Positions 8,281 through 16,453 of a DNA stretch of 64,000 bases are shown here, one piece after another. The DNA is taken from positions 13,959 to 77,958 of the forward strand of contig DHLX01000019.1 in NCBI GenBank assembly GCA_002405475.1, in the 5' to 3' direction. The position numbers were made by a program, and so were the translations under genes. This stretch comes from Burkholderiales bacterium UBA4657 (lineage in GTDB: Bacteria > Pseudomonadota > Gammaproteobacteria > Burkholderiales > Burkholderiaceae_E). The number at the start of each line of letters is the position of its first letter. The stretch's first letter is position 1. A model generated the notes under the pieces. That model was not told the origin of the DNA and made no database searches. It saw nothing but the letters and a program-made list of their open reading frames with translations.

Positions 8281-8741
8281 CAGCGCCGCCTCGGACTTTC
8301 GACTTCCTGCAAGACATCGCGGAATTCATCAATGTCTTCAAAGCTACGGTAAACACTGGCAAAACGGATATAGGCAATCTTGTCGAGTTTTTTCAGCTCG
8401 CGCATCACCAGTTCACCCAGTTTTTCGGTGCCGACTTCTTTCGCCGCACTGGAAATCAGCTTGTCTTCAATGCGGCTAATGGCCTCTTCCACCAGGTCAG
8501 CGCTGACCGGCCGCTTGCGCAAGGCCAGATGCATGCTCGACAGCAGTTTGTCGCGGCTGTAATCGACCCGACTGCCATCTTTTTTGACCACCATGGGCAT
8601 CTGCAATTCAACCCGCTCGTAAGTCGTAAAGCGCTTGTCGCACTCGGAACAACGGCGACGGCGACGCAGTGTCACCCCTTCATCGACCACACGGGTTTCG
8701 AGTACTTGCGTGTCGTCGTGTCCACAAAAGGGGCAGCGCAT
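8280..8741 (-). CDS. nrdR: Transcriptional repressor NrdR
   Basis: NrdR senses dATP/ATP and represses ribonucleotide reductase genes. The 153-residue protein has the N-terminal zinc ribbon with CPFC (residues 3-6) and CSEC (about 31-34), and an ATP-cone domain from about residue 48 to 138 starting with PMVVKKDGSRVDYSRDKLLSS. It is full length. Placement between glyA and ribD is the common betaproteobacterial order. No NrdR-box pair was recognised nearby, so its targets must lie elsewhere. Confidence 0.97.
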   Translation of the reverse strand: MRCPFCGHDDTQVLETRVVDEGVTLRRRRRCSECDKRFTTYERVELQMPMVVKKDGSRVDYSRDKLLSSMHLALRKRPVSADLVEEAISRIEDKLISSAAKEVGTEKLGELVMRELKKLDKIAYIRFASVYRSFEDIDEFRDVLQEVESPRRR

Positions 8742-8754
8742 AACTTACATCAAC

Positions 8755-10002
8755 TTATTCGTACACCGGAAATGCGCTGGTGAGTTTTTTCACCTCGGCG
8801 CGCACGCGCTCCAAGTTCGCGGCGTCTTGGGGCGCGTCCAGCACATCGGCAATCAGATGCGCGGTTTTTTCTGCTTCGGCGTCCTTGAAACCACGGGTAG
8901 TCATGGCCGGGGAACCCAGACGAATACCCGAAGTGACAAACGGTTTTTCCGGGTCGTTCGGAATGGCATTTTTGTTCACGGTCAGATGCGCCTCACCCAG
9001 CACACGCTCGGCTTCCTTGCCGGTAATGTTCTTGGCACGCAAATCGACCAGCATCACATGGCTTTCGGTGCGGCCACTGACAATGCGCAACCCACGCTTG
9101 ACCAGTGTTTCGGCCATGATGCGGGCATTGGTCACCACCTGCTGCTGATACGCCTTAAACTCAGGGCTTAGAGCTTCCTTGAAACACACCGCCTTGCCCG
9201 CAATCACATGCATTAAAGGCCCACCCTGAATACCGGGGAAAATGGCGCTGTTAATCGGCTTGGCCAAGGCTTCTTTCATCAGAATAATGCCGCCGCGTGG
9301 GCCGCGCAGGCTTTTGTGCGTCGTCGAGGTCACGACATCGGCGTAGGGTACCGGGTTCGGGTACACGCCCGCCGCAATCAGACCGGCATAGTGCGCCATA
9401 TCGACCATAAAATAAGCCCCTACCGCCTTCGCCACTTTGGCGAAGCGCTCGAAATCAATACGCAGGGCATAGGCCGAAGCGCCAGCAATAATCAGCTTGG
9501 GTTTGTGTTCATGCGCCAAACGCTCCATGGCGTCATAGTCAATTTCTTCCTGGGCATTCAGGCCATAGCTCACCACCTTGAACCACTTGCCGCTCATGTT
9601 CAACGGCATGCCGTGGGTCAAATGCCCGCCTTCGGCCAGGCTCATACCCATAATGGTGTCACCGGGGTTGAGCAAGGCAAAAAATACGCCCTGGTTGGCT
9701 TGCGAACCCGAGTTTGGCTGAACATTGGCGGCCTCGGCACCGAACAATTGCTTGATGCGATCAATCGCCAACTGCTCGACTACATCAACAAACTCACAAC
9801 CACCGTAATAGCGTTTTCCCGGATAACCTTCCGCATATTTATTGGTCAATTGCGAACCCTGCGCCTCCATGACCGCGGGCGAGGTATAGTTTTCTGAAGC
9901 AATCAGCTCGATATGGTCTTGCTGACGCTGGTTTTCGGACTGAATGGCAGACCACAGGTCGGGGTCCACGGCGGCAATGGTGTGGTTGGCGCGAAATAGC
10001 AT
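8755..10002 (-). CDS. glyA: Serine hydroxymethyltransferase
   Basis: GlyA converts serine and tetrahydrofolate to glycine and 5,10-methylene-THF, the main one-carbon source. The 415-residue protein shows HIELIASENYTSPAVMEAQGS, NKYAEGYPGKRYYGGCEFVD, NVQPNSGSQAN and the PLP-lysine motif VTSTTHKSLRGPRGG. The start is set at the ATG at 10002, which has AGGA at good spacing. The upstream in-frame 21 codons run into the divergent promoter region and are not conserved. It heads the minus-strand glyA-nrdR-rib-nusB-thiL-pgpA-pncC-dgkA run. Confidence 0.98.
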   Translation of the reverse strand: MLFRANHTIAAVDPDLWSAIQSENQRQQDHIELIASENYTSPAVMEAQGSQLTNKYAEGYPGKRYYGGCEFVDVVEQLAIDRIKQLFGAEAANVQPNSGSQANQGVFFALLNPGDTIMGMSLAEGGHLTHGMPLNMSGKWFKVVSYGLNAQEEIDYDAMERLAHEHKPKLIIAGASAYALRIDFERFAKVAKAVGAYFMVDMAHYAGLIAAGVYPNPVPYADVVTSTTHKSLRGPRGGIILMKEALAKPINSAIFPGIQGGPLMHVIAGKAVCFKEALSPEFKAYQQQVVTNARIMAETLVKRGLRIVSGRTESHVMLVDLRAKNITGKEAERVLGEAHLTVNKNAIPNDPEKPFVTSGIRLGSPAMTTRGFKDAEAEKTAHLIADVLDAPQDAANLERVRAEVKKLTSAFPVYE

Positions 10003-10100
10003 GGCGTTTCCTGGAAGAAAAAGACTAATCTGCCATTTTACCCTTGTCGGCGCAACATGCACCATCAGGCTACAATTCAGACACAGACTTGGGGGAAATC

Positions 10101-10847
10101 ATGATTATTCTGGTCACCGGCGCCAGCGCCGGTTTTGGGCTGGCGATTGCCAAACGTTATATTCAGGAAGGTCATCGCGTCATTGCCGCTGGTCGCCGCG
10201 CCGAACGGCTGCAGGCGCTGCAACAGCAACTGGGCGAACGCCTGCACCCGCTGGTGCTGGATGTCACCGACCAGAACGCGGTACTACAAGCGCTGCAGAC
10301 GCTGCCGCCTGAATTCAGCCCGATTGACGTCCTGATCAACAACGCCGGCCTGGCACTAGGGCTGGAACCGGCCTGGGAAGCCAACCTCGACGACTGGAAT
10401 ACCATGGTCGATACCAATATCAAGGGGCTCATGGTCTGCACCCGCGCCGTGCTGCCGGGCATGGTCGAGCGCAATCGCGGCCATATTGTGAATCTGGGTT
10501 CGACGGCGGGACAGTTCCCCTACCCCGGCGGTCACGTCTATGGTGCCACCAAGGCGTTTGTGTATCAGTTCAGCCTGAACCTGCGCGCCGACCTGGTGGG
10601 AAAAAACGTACGCGTCACCGACGTACAACCGGGTCTGTGCGGCGGCACCGAGTTTTCCAACGTGCGCTTTCATGGCGACGACCAGCGCGCCGCCAAAGTG
10701 TACGAAGGTACACACCCCCTTCTGCCCGAAGACATTGCCGAGGCCGTATACTGGGTCACCAGCCTGCCGGCGCACGTCAACGTGAACGATATTCAGCTCA
10801 TGCCCACCTGCCAGGGGCCGGGGCCGCTGGCGGTGAAGCGCAGTTGA
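10101..10847 (+). CDS. SDR family NADP-dependent dehydrogenase, YdfG-like
   Basis: This is a short-chain dehydrogenase of the YdfG type, whose E. coli member oxidises 3-hydroxy acids such as L-allo-threonine and reduces malonic semialdehyde. Visible are the cofactor loop TGASAGFGLAIAKRY, the NNAGLALG strand, the catalytic S in LGSTAGQ and the YGATK pair (YxxxK). The family's CGGTEFSNVRFHGD and the late IAEAVYWVTSLPAHVNVNDIQLMP are also present. The ATG at 10101 has GGGGG seven nt upstream, and 248 residues equals the YdfG length. It is transcribed away from glyA, and the exact substrate is not certain. Confidence 0.9.
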   Translation: MIILVTGASAGFGLAIAKRYIQEGHRVIAAGRRAERLQALQQQLGERLHPLVLDVTDQNAVLQALQTLPPEFSPIDVLINNAGLALGLEPAWEANLDDWNTMVDTNIKGLMVCTRAVLPGMVERNRGHIVNLGSTAGQFPYPGGHVYGATKAFVYQFSLNLRADLVGKNVRVTDVQPGLCGGTEFSNVRFHGDDQRAAKVYEGTHPLLPEDIAEAVYWVTSLPAHVNVNDIQLMPTCQGPGPLAVKRS

Positions 10848-10860
10848 GCCGGGTACACGA

Positions 10861-11616
10861 TTACAAACGCAACAGCCACTCGCGCTCTTGCGCTGACTGG
10901 GCGAAACCGCGTTTTTCGTAATAATCAAAAATATAATCGACCACTTCGTCCGGCTCATCGGTCAGGCCAAACAGGTTCATGTCTGCCGGGTCAATCATGC
11001 CCTGCGCCGCCAGCGTGTTTTGCATCCAGTCGACCAGCGGCTGCCAGAACGCCTTACCGACCAGCACGACCGGAATGCGGCGCGCTGAACGGGTTTGTAT
11101 CAAGGTCAAGGCCTCGAACATTTCGTCGAGCGTGCCAAACCCGCCCTGCATAATGACGTAAGCCTGGGCGTATTTGACAAAAGCCACCTTGCGCGGAAAG
11201 AAGTGGCGAAACTTCAGCGAAATATTCTGGTACGGGTTGCCGACCTGCTCCATCGGTAACACGATATTCAGACCGACACTGGGACTTTTACCGTTGAAGG
11301 CTCCCTTGTTTGCGGCTTCCATAATGCCCGGCCCGCCACCGGAAATGACAGCAAAGCCCGCGTCACTGAGCTTGCGTGCAATAACCTCGCACAACTGGTA
11401 GGCCGGGTGCTCGGGCTTGAGCCGCGCCGAACCAAAAATCGAGACCGCCGGGCGAATTTCCGACAAATGTTCGGTGGCCTCGACAAACTCCGACATAATG
11501 CCGAACAAATGCCACGATTCACGCGCCTTGAGGTTGGTGGCGCGCTCCGGCTGGGTCGCCGCCCGCAGCGTCGGGACGACTTTATTTTTCAACCCGTTTT
11601 CGTTTTCATTAGTCAT
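10861..11616 (-). CDS. LOG family (TIGR00730-type Rossmann fold) protein
   Basis: LOG-family enzymes hydrolyse nucleoside 5'-monophosphates, in several cases cytokinin riboside phosphates, at the N-glycosidic bond. The 251-residue protein has the family loops FGSARLKPEHPAY, SGGGPGIMEAANKGAF and GGFGTLDEMFEALTL. The usual PGGxGTxxE motif reads QGGFGTLDE, so the first Pro is replaced while the catalytic Glu is kept. About 60 residues precede the core, as in the longer TIGR00730 group. The start has AAGGAG and GAGG upstream, inside the polA coding region. Its start codon overlaps that of divergent polA. Confidence 0.85.
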   Translation of the reverse strand: MTNENENGLKNKVVPTLRAATQPERATNLKARESWHLFGIMSEFVEATEHLSEIRPAVSIFGSARLKPEHPAYQLCEVIARKLSDAGFAVISGGGPGIMEAANKGAFNGKSPSVGLNIVLPMEQVGNPYQNISLKFRHFFPRKVAFVKYAQAYVIMQGGFGTLDEMFEALTLIQTRSARRIPVVLVGKAFWQPLVDWMQNTLAAQGMIDPADMNLFGLTDEPDEVVDYIFDYYEKRGFAQSAQEREWLLRL

Positions 11617-11617
11617 G

Positions 11618-14365
11618 ATGCCTCGTCTCCTTCTTGTTGATGGTTCCAGTTATCTGTACCGCGCCTATCACGCCCTGCCCGACCTGCGCAACGCTGCCGG
11701 TGAACCTACCGGCGCTATATACGGCATGATCGGCATGCTGAAAAAACTGCGTACAGACTACCACGCCGAACAGCCCGATGCGCCGGTACTGGCGGCCTGC
11801 GTGTTCGACGCCAAGGGCAAAACCTTTCGCGACGAACTGTATGCCGACTACAAGGCGCATCGCCCGCCCATGCCGGAAGACCTGGCGGCACAAATTGCCC
11901 CGATTCATCAAGCCATACAGGCGCTAGGTTGGCCTATCATCGAAATCTCAGGCATCGAAGCCGATGATGTCATCGCCACTTTAGCCGAACAGGCCTCGCA
12001 GCAAGGCATAGACACCCTCATTTCCACCGGCGACAAAGATCTGGCACAGCTTGTGAATGATCATGTCACGCTGGTGAATACCATGAGCGGCGAAAAACTT
12101 GACCGAAATGGCGTTATTAGCAAGTTTGGTGTACCGCCGGAACGCATCGTAGACTATTTGACCCTGGTGGGCGACGCCGTCGATAACGTGCCCGGCGTAG
12201 AAAAAGTCGGCCCCAAAACAGCCGCCAAGTGGATTCAGCACTACGGCTCACTCGACGCGCTGATTGCCCAGGCGCAGAACGTGACGGGCGTGGTCGGCAA
12301 CAATTTACGCAAGGCACTGCACTGGCTGCCGACAGCACGCACGCTGGTAACCGTCAAGCGCGACTGCTCCCTGCCACTGGCACTGGAAGCACTGCACCTG
12401 CGCCCGCTGGACACGGCGGCACTGCGCCAGTTTTTTGAGCAAAAAGGCTTTCGTACCTGGCTGAAAGAATTGCAGGCCGAAAACCAGCTCTCGCACACGC
12501 CCGACGGCGCAGAGCCCGTCAGCGCACCAGCCCAAGCCAGCATCAAGCGAGATTACGAGTGCCTGCTGACCCAAGAACAACTGGACGTATGGAAACAAAA
12601 AATACATCAGGCCGCACTGACCTGCCTCGACACCGAAACCACCGCGCTCGACCCTATGGAAGCGCAACTGGTGGGTCTGTCATTCAGCGTTGAAGCAGGC
12701 AAAGCGTGCTACCTGCCATTGGCACACGACTACCCCGGAGTACCGACACAACTGTCACGCCAGCAGGTTCTGGAGCAACTGCGCCCGTGGCTGGAAAGCG
12801 AGCAGCATAAAAAAGTAGGGCAGCATCTGAAATATGACCAGCATGTGCTGCAAAACCACGGCATAACACTGCGCGGCATTGCCCATGACACGCTGTTGCA
12901 AAGCTATGTACTGGAAGCGCACAAAAACCACAATATGGACTCACTGGCACAGCGCCATTTAAATGAAACCACCCTGACTTATGAAGAAGTCGCGGGCAAA
13001 GGCGCGGCGCAAATAGGCTTTGCTGAAGTCAGTCTGGAACAGGCCACCGCTTATGCCGCTGAAGATGCCGACATTACCCTGCGCCTGCACCAGACCTTAT
13101 GGCCGCGACTGGAACATGAGCCGAAACTACGCTTTGTCTATGAAAGCATAGAGCTGCCCAGCGCCCTGGTATTACAGGGCATGGAACGACAGGGCGTACT
13201 CATTGACAGCGCCTTGCTGCAACAGCAAAGCCATGAATTAGGCAAGAGCCTGCTCGAGCTGGAACAACAAGCCTACACCATGGCCGGGCAAACTTTCAAT
13301 CTCAATTCCCCGAAACAGATTGGCGAACTTTTGTTCCAGCAATTAGGGCTGCCGGTCGTCAAAAAAACGGCCAGCGGCGCGCCCAGTACCGATGAAGAAG
13401 TGTTGCAAAAACTGGCCGAAAACTACCCGCTGCCCAAGCTGCTGCTGGAACATCGCAGCCTGGCGAAACTGAAAAGCACCTATACCGACAAACTGCCGCG
13501 CATGGTCAACCGCCACACCGGGCGGGTACACACGCACTATGCGCAGGCGGTAGCAGTCACCGGACGGCTGGCGTCCAACGAGCCGAATCTGCAAAATATT
13601 CCCGTGCGTACTGCCGAAGGTCGGCGCATTCGCGAAGCCTTTATTGCAGCACCGGGTCATGTGCTGCTCAGTGCCGATTACTCGCAAATTGAACTGCGCA
13701 TCATGGCCCATATTTCCGGTGATACCAGCCTGACGCGCGCTTTTGCCGAAGGGCAAGACGTACACCGCGCCACCGCTGCTGAAATTTTTGGCATTACCCC
13801 GCTGGAAGTCAGTAGTGAACAACGTCGCTATGCCAAGGTCATCAACTTCGGTCTCATTTATGGCATGAGTGCCTATGGGCTAGCCGCCAACCTGGGCATA
13901 GAACGTGATGCAGCGAAACTTTATATTGACCGCTATTTTCAGCGCTACCCCGGCGTAGCGCGTTATATGGAAGAAACGCGGCATCTGGCAAAAAAGCAGG
14001 GTTATGTCGAAACGGTATTCGGGCGACGCTTATGGCTGGCGGAAATCAACTCGCCCAACGGCCCACGACGTCAAGCGGCAGAACGCGCCGCCATCAACGC
14101 CCCGATGCAGGGCACCGCGGCTGACCTGATCAAATTATCCATGATTGCGGTCGACGCCTGGTTGCAGCAACAGTCCTTGTACTCACGGCTGATTATGCAG
14201 GTGCACGATGAACTGGTGCTGGAAGTGCCGGAAACGGAATTGGAATTGGTCAGACAGCAGGTGCCGATACTGATGAGCCAGGTAGGCAGCCAGGGCGGTC
14301 ACGCCATGAGTGTGCCCTTACTGGCCGAGGTGGGGGTGGGGGCGAACTGGGAAGCGGCGCATTAG
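11618..14365 (+). CDS. polA: DNA polymerase I
   Basis: Pol I removes RNA primers and fills gaps in repair. The 915-residue protein has an N-terminal 5' nuclease domain (MPRLLLVDGSSYLYRA, AAGEPTGAIYGM, STGDKDLAQLV, GVEKVGPKTAAKW). Its middle 3'-5' exonuclease keeps the acidic residues in CLDTETTAL, KYDQHVL and AYAAEDADITL, so it looks proofreading-competent. The polymerase domain has LLSADYSQIELRIMAH, RRYAKVINFGLIYGMS and MQVHDELVLEV. The start is ATG at 11618, or the adjacent ATG at 11615. Neither has a clear Shine-Dalgarno. Promoter and leader must lie inside the divergent LOG gene. Confidence 0.97.
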   Translation: MPRLLLVDGSSYLYRAYHALPDLRNAAGEPTGAIYGMIGMLKKLRTDYHAEQPDAPVLAACVFDAKGKTFRDELYADYKAHRPPMPEDLAAQIAPIHQAIQALGWPIIEISGIEADDVIATLAEQASQQGIDTLISTGDKDLAQLVNDHVTLVNTMSGEKLDRNGVISKFGVPPERIVDYLTLVGDAVDNVPGVEKVGPKTAAKWIQHYGSLDALIAQAQNVTGVVGNNLRKALHWLPTARTLVTVKRDCSLPLALEALHLRPLDTAALRQFFEQKGFRTWLKELQAENQLSHTPDGAEPVSAPAQASIKRDYECLLTQEQLDVWKQKIHQAALTCLDTETTALDPMEAQLVGLSFSVEAGKACYLPLAHDYPGVPTQLSRQQVLEQLRPWLESEQHKKVGQHLKYDQHVLQNHGITLRGIAHDTLLQSYVLEAHKNHNMDSLAQRHLNETTLTYEEVAGKGAAQIGFAEVSLEQATAYAAEDADITLRLHQTLWPRLEHEPKLRFVYESIELPSALVLQGMERQGVLIDSALLQQQSHELGKSLLELEQQAYTMAGQTFNLNSPKQIGELLFQQLGLPVVKKTASGAPSTDEEVLQKLAENYPLPKLLLEHRSLAKLKSTYTDKLPRMVNRHTGRVHTHYAQAVAVTGRLASNEPNLQNIPVRTAEGRRIREAFIAAPGHVLLSADYSQIELRIMAHISGDTSLTRAFAEGQDVHRATAAEIFGITPLEVSSEQRRYAKVINFGLIYGMSAYGLAANLGIERDAAKLYIDRYFQRYPGVARYMEETRHLAKKQGYVETVFGRRLWLAEINSPNGPRRQAAERAAINAPMQGTAADLIKLSMIAVDAWLQQQSLYSRLIMQVHDELVLEVPETELELVRQQVPILMSQVGSQGGHAMSVPLLAEVGVGANWEAAH

Positions 14366-14377
14366 GTACGCCCCAAA

Positions 14378-14403
14378 AAAAAGCCCGCTTGCGCGGGCTT
14401 TTT
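14378..14403. terminator. Bidirectional rho-independent terminator between polA and porin
   Basis: The hairpin arms AAAAAGCCCGC (14378-14388) and GCGGGCTTTTT (14393-14403) enclose the loop TTGC. A-tract and T-tract flank it symmetrically. It lies 12 bp after the polA stop and about 28 bp from the end of the convergent porin gene, so it can terminate both transcripts. Confidence 0.92.
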
Positions 14404-14431
14404 CATTCCAATTGAATCTTGTGGATTCAGA

Positions 14432-15523
14432 TTAGAAAGTGTGACGAACGCCCAAGCTGAACTGGCGATCCTTTCTGGAGGTGTAGGTCGGCTCTTTAGA
14501 CTTGCCATTGCTGAATGCGGTGAATACATTGGTACGACGCGACAGATTGTAAGTATAGCCCAGTGACAGACGGCTATAGTCGGTCTTCACGCCAGCAGAA
14601 GTCTTGTCTTCACCGTCTTGATAAGAAGCTAACAAAACGCCGCCAGCCAGAGGAACGTTGGCACCAATGATGTACCCTTTACGGTCGGTACGATTAGCAG
14701 CATCTTGATCAACATAACCGAAACGAACCGTTGCAACACCAAAATTATAGGAGGCCGCGAGGTTCAACCATTTGGCATCACGATTGGTAGTCGTTGAAGT
14801 ATCGACGGTATCGTAAGCAAGACCCAGGGCCAAAGGACCTGCGCTATAGGTCACACCACCACCGATCCAGTTGTCTTTGGCAGTATTGGCAGCTACCGGA
14901 CTTGAAACCTCGCCGAAAGTATAATACAGACCACCTTGCAGACCACTCATGGTGGGGCTCAGGTACATAATAGTGTTGTCATTACGCTGAGGGCCAGCCG
15001 CAGTGCTGAGGTATGCCCAGCTAGCATTGCTGAAGCCATTACCAAACGGGTCAGCGATACCAGTGACGGAAGCACCACTGAAAATAGCCATACGGCCAAG
15101 ACGAACTTCACCGAAACCACCGGACAGACCCATCCAGGCAGCACGGCCGAACAGGCGATTCGTGGTTACAACAGTGGCATTGGTGCCTGCGGTAGTAGTC
15201 GGTACGGTAGCTGTTGCACCCTGCGCCAAGGTACCATTATCCAGGGCGAAGCCTGATTCGAGTTGGAAGTTTGCTCTCAGGCCACCACCCAGATCTTCAG
15301 AACCGCGCAGACCCCAACGGCTACCTGACTGAATACCAGAATTTAAGCCGGTAATTGTTCCGCTGACTTCTGCGTCCGAAGCAGAGGCTCTGGTCGTGGT
15401 TTTTGTACTTTGCAAACCAGCATCAACGATGCCGTACAGCGTGATGTTGTTAGGAGCAACTTGCGCGAACGCAGCACCAGACATGGCACCGAGAACTGCA
15501 ACTGCTAGAAGAGATTTTTTCAT
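14432..15523 (-). CDS. General porin, Gram-negative type (Burkholderiales outer-membrane porin)
   Basis: This outer-membrane trimeric porin would allow small hydrophilic solutes through. The signal peptide is MKKSLLAVAVLGAMSGAAFA, followed by QVAPNNITLYGIVDAGLQ, the typical first strand of Burkholderiales porins. The body shows alternating beta strands with SRWGLRGSEDLGGGLRANFQLESGF and ends in GVRHTF, with the C-terminal Phe needed for assembly by the BAM complex. 363 residues is a normal length. GGAG lies 8 nt before the ATG. The gene is single, with a bidirectional terminator behind and a 288-bp AT-rich region in front. Confidence 0.95.
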   Translation of the reverse strand: MKKSLLAVAVLGAMSGAAFAQVAPNNITLYGIVDAGLQSTKTTTRASASDAEVSGTITGLNSGIQSGSRWGLRGSEDLGGGLRANFQLESGFALDNGTLAQGATATVPTTTAGTNATVVTTNRLFGRAAWMGLSGGFGEVRLGRMAIFSGASVTGIADPFGNGFSNASWAYLSTAAGPQRNDNTIMYLSPTMSGLQGGLYYTFGEVSSPVAANTAKDNWIGGGVTYSAGPLALGLAYDTVDTSTTTNRDAKWLNLAASYNFGVATVRFGYVDQDAANRTDRKGYIIGANVPLAGGVLLASYQDGEDKTSAGVKTDYSRLSLGYTYNLSRRTNVFTAFSNGKSKEPTYTSRKDRQFSLGVRHTF

Positions 15524-15811
15524 TCGGTTTTCTCCAAAAAGATTTCAAGGACTGAAGACACGCCTAATAGGCTCAGGCGAACTCCCACAGGAAGTTGTGT
15601 GAATTTTCCAGTAATTGAGGACGCACGCCAACCAAACTGACTACGAGATTCAGAATCCAGGCCAATTTTGTCTCATGATCACAACACGAGAGGGTAATGT
15701 ATTTTTTTTTGCAACAAATAATACTCGCTCATTATTTTTTACCGGCAAATATCTTGACCAAGAAAATTCACCTACAATCAACAGACAAAAGGCTATTTAT
15801 CCGTCATCTCA
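15524..15811. other. Intergenic region between divergent porin and coq7
   Basis: This 288-bp region is noticeably more AT-rich than its surroundings, with a run of nine T at about 15702-15710 and further A/T runs to 15780. It must hold the porin promoter and leader (minus strand) and the coq7 promoter (plus strand). A small perfect inverted repeat GCCTA-A-TAGGC lies in the porin leader near 15562-15572. I could not assign a convincing -35/-10 pair: a TTGACC/TACAAT pair near 15754-15778 has only 13 bp spacing. No credible small gene is seen. Confidence 0.5.
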
Positions 15812-16453
15812 GTGAAAACCTCTACCGTTACCGATTTTTGTATTAAACAGCTTGATTTGGCTTTACGCTCGATAGCAGCCGTACCGCTCGCCTGCGAGTC
15901 GCAACAGGTGGCCAACTTTCCTCAAAATTCGCTGGAGCCAAGTCCAGGCGACTGCGCCTTATCCGTAGCGTTAATGCGGGTCAATCATGTCGGTGAGGTC
16001 TGCGCCCAGGCCTTGTATCAGGCTCAGGCACTGGCGACCCCCAATTCTGAACTCAAGCGTCATTTCCATACCGCCGCATTAGAAGAACAGCAGCATTTGA
16101 ACTGGACCGCCATGCGGTTGAGAGAACTAGGGGGGCGACCTTCCTGTTTGAACCCGCTCTGGTACGGGGGTGCCTTTGTGCTGGGGCTGGCGGCAGGTCG
16201 CGTAAGTGACGCAGTGAGCCTGGGCTTTGTCACCGAAACCGAACGTCAGGTAGAAGCGCATCTGGACGAGCACCTGGAACGCCTGCCCGAGTCAGACCAA
16301 CGCAGCCGCGCCATTTTGCTGCGTATGCGTGAAGACGAGATTCGTCATGGCGCCGACGCCGAGGCGGCGGGCGGTCAGCCTGTGCCCGCCCCGCTGCGCT
16401 GGGCCATGACGCTGATGGGCAAAATCATGACCCGAACGGCAGAACGATTTTAG
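15812..16453 (+). CDS. coq7: 2-polyprenyl-3-methyl-6-methoxy-1,4-benzoquinone monooxygenase (Coq7, di-iron type)
   Basis: Coq7 is the membrane-associated di-iron hydroxylase that adds the last hydroxyl group in ubiquinone synthesis. Iron ligands are in the repeated helices: E in HVGEVCAQALYQAQ, EEQQH in HTAALEEQQHLNW, the E residues of ETERQVEAHLDEHL, and EDEIRHG at the end. The 213-residue length is usual for the Burkholderiales form. Translation appears to start at GTG (15812), without a clear ribosome site. A few codons of the start are therefore uncertain. Its stop overlaps the convergent lipoprotein gene by 4 bp. Confidence 0.94.
   Translation: MKTSTVTDFCIKQLDLALRSIAAVPLACESQQVANFPQNSLEPSPGDCALSVALMRVNHVGEVCAQALYQAQALATPNSELKRHFHTAALEEQQHLNWTAMRLRELGGRPSCLNPLWYGGAFVLGLAAGRVSDAVSLGFVTETERQVEAHLDEHLERLPESDQRSRAILLRMREDEIRHGADAEAAGGQPVPAPLRWAMTLMGKIMTRTAERF

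Noticed and set aside
5444..8760. Search for an FMN riboswitch before the rib genes
   Set aside because: The rib genes are packed with gaps of 0-13 bp inside a longer operon, leaving no space for an aptamer.
10003..10065. 21-codon N-terminal extension of glyA
   Set aside because: It is not conserved, runs into the divergent promoter region, and the ATG at 10002 has a good ribosome site.
10356..10958. 200-codon minus-strand open frame across the YdfG-like gene
   Set aside because: It overlaps both a clear dehydrogenase and the end of the LOG gene. No domain is seen.
11417..11617. 67-codon N-terminal extension of polA
   Set aside because: It lies antisense to the LOG gene. The family N-terminus begins at MPRLLLVDGSSYLYRA, so the ATG at 11618 (or 11615) is the start.
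15754..15778. TTGACC and TACAAT as a coq7 promoter
   Set aside because: The spacing is only 13 bp, too short for a sigma-70 promoter.
15615..15815. 66-codon plus-strand open frame in the porin-coq7 gap
   Set aside because: It has no ribosome site, an AT-driven composition and no conserved pattern. It is more likely promoter and leader DNA.
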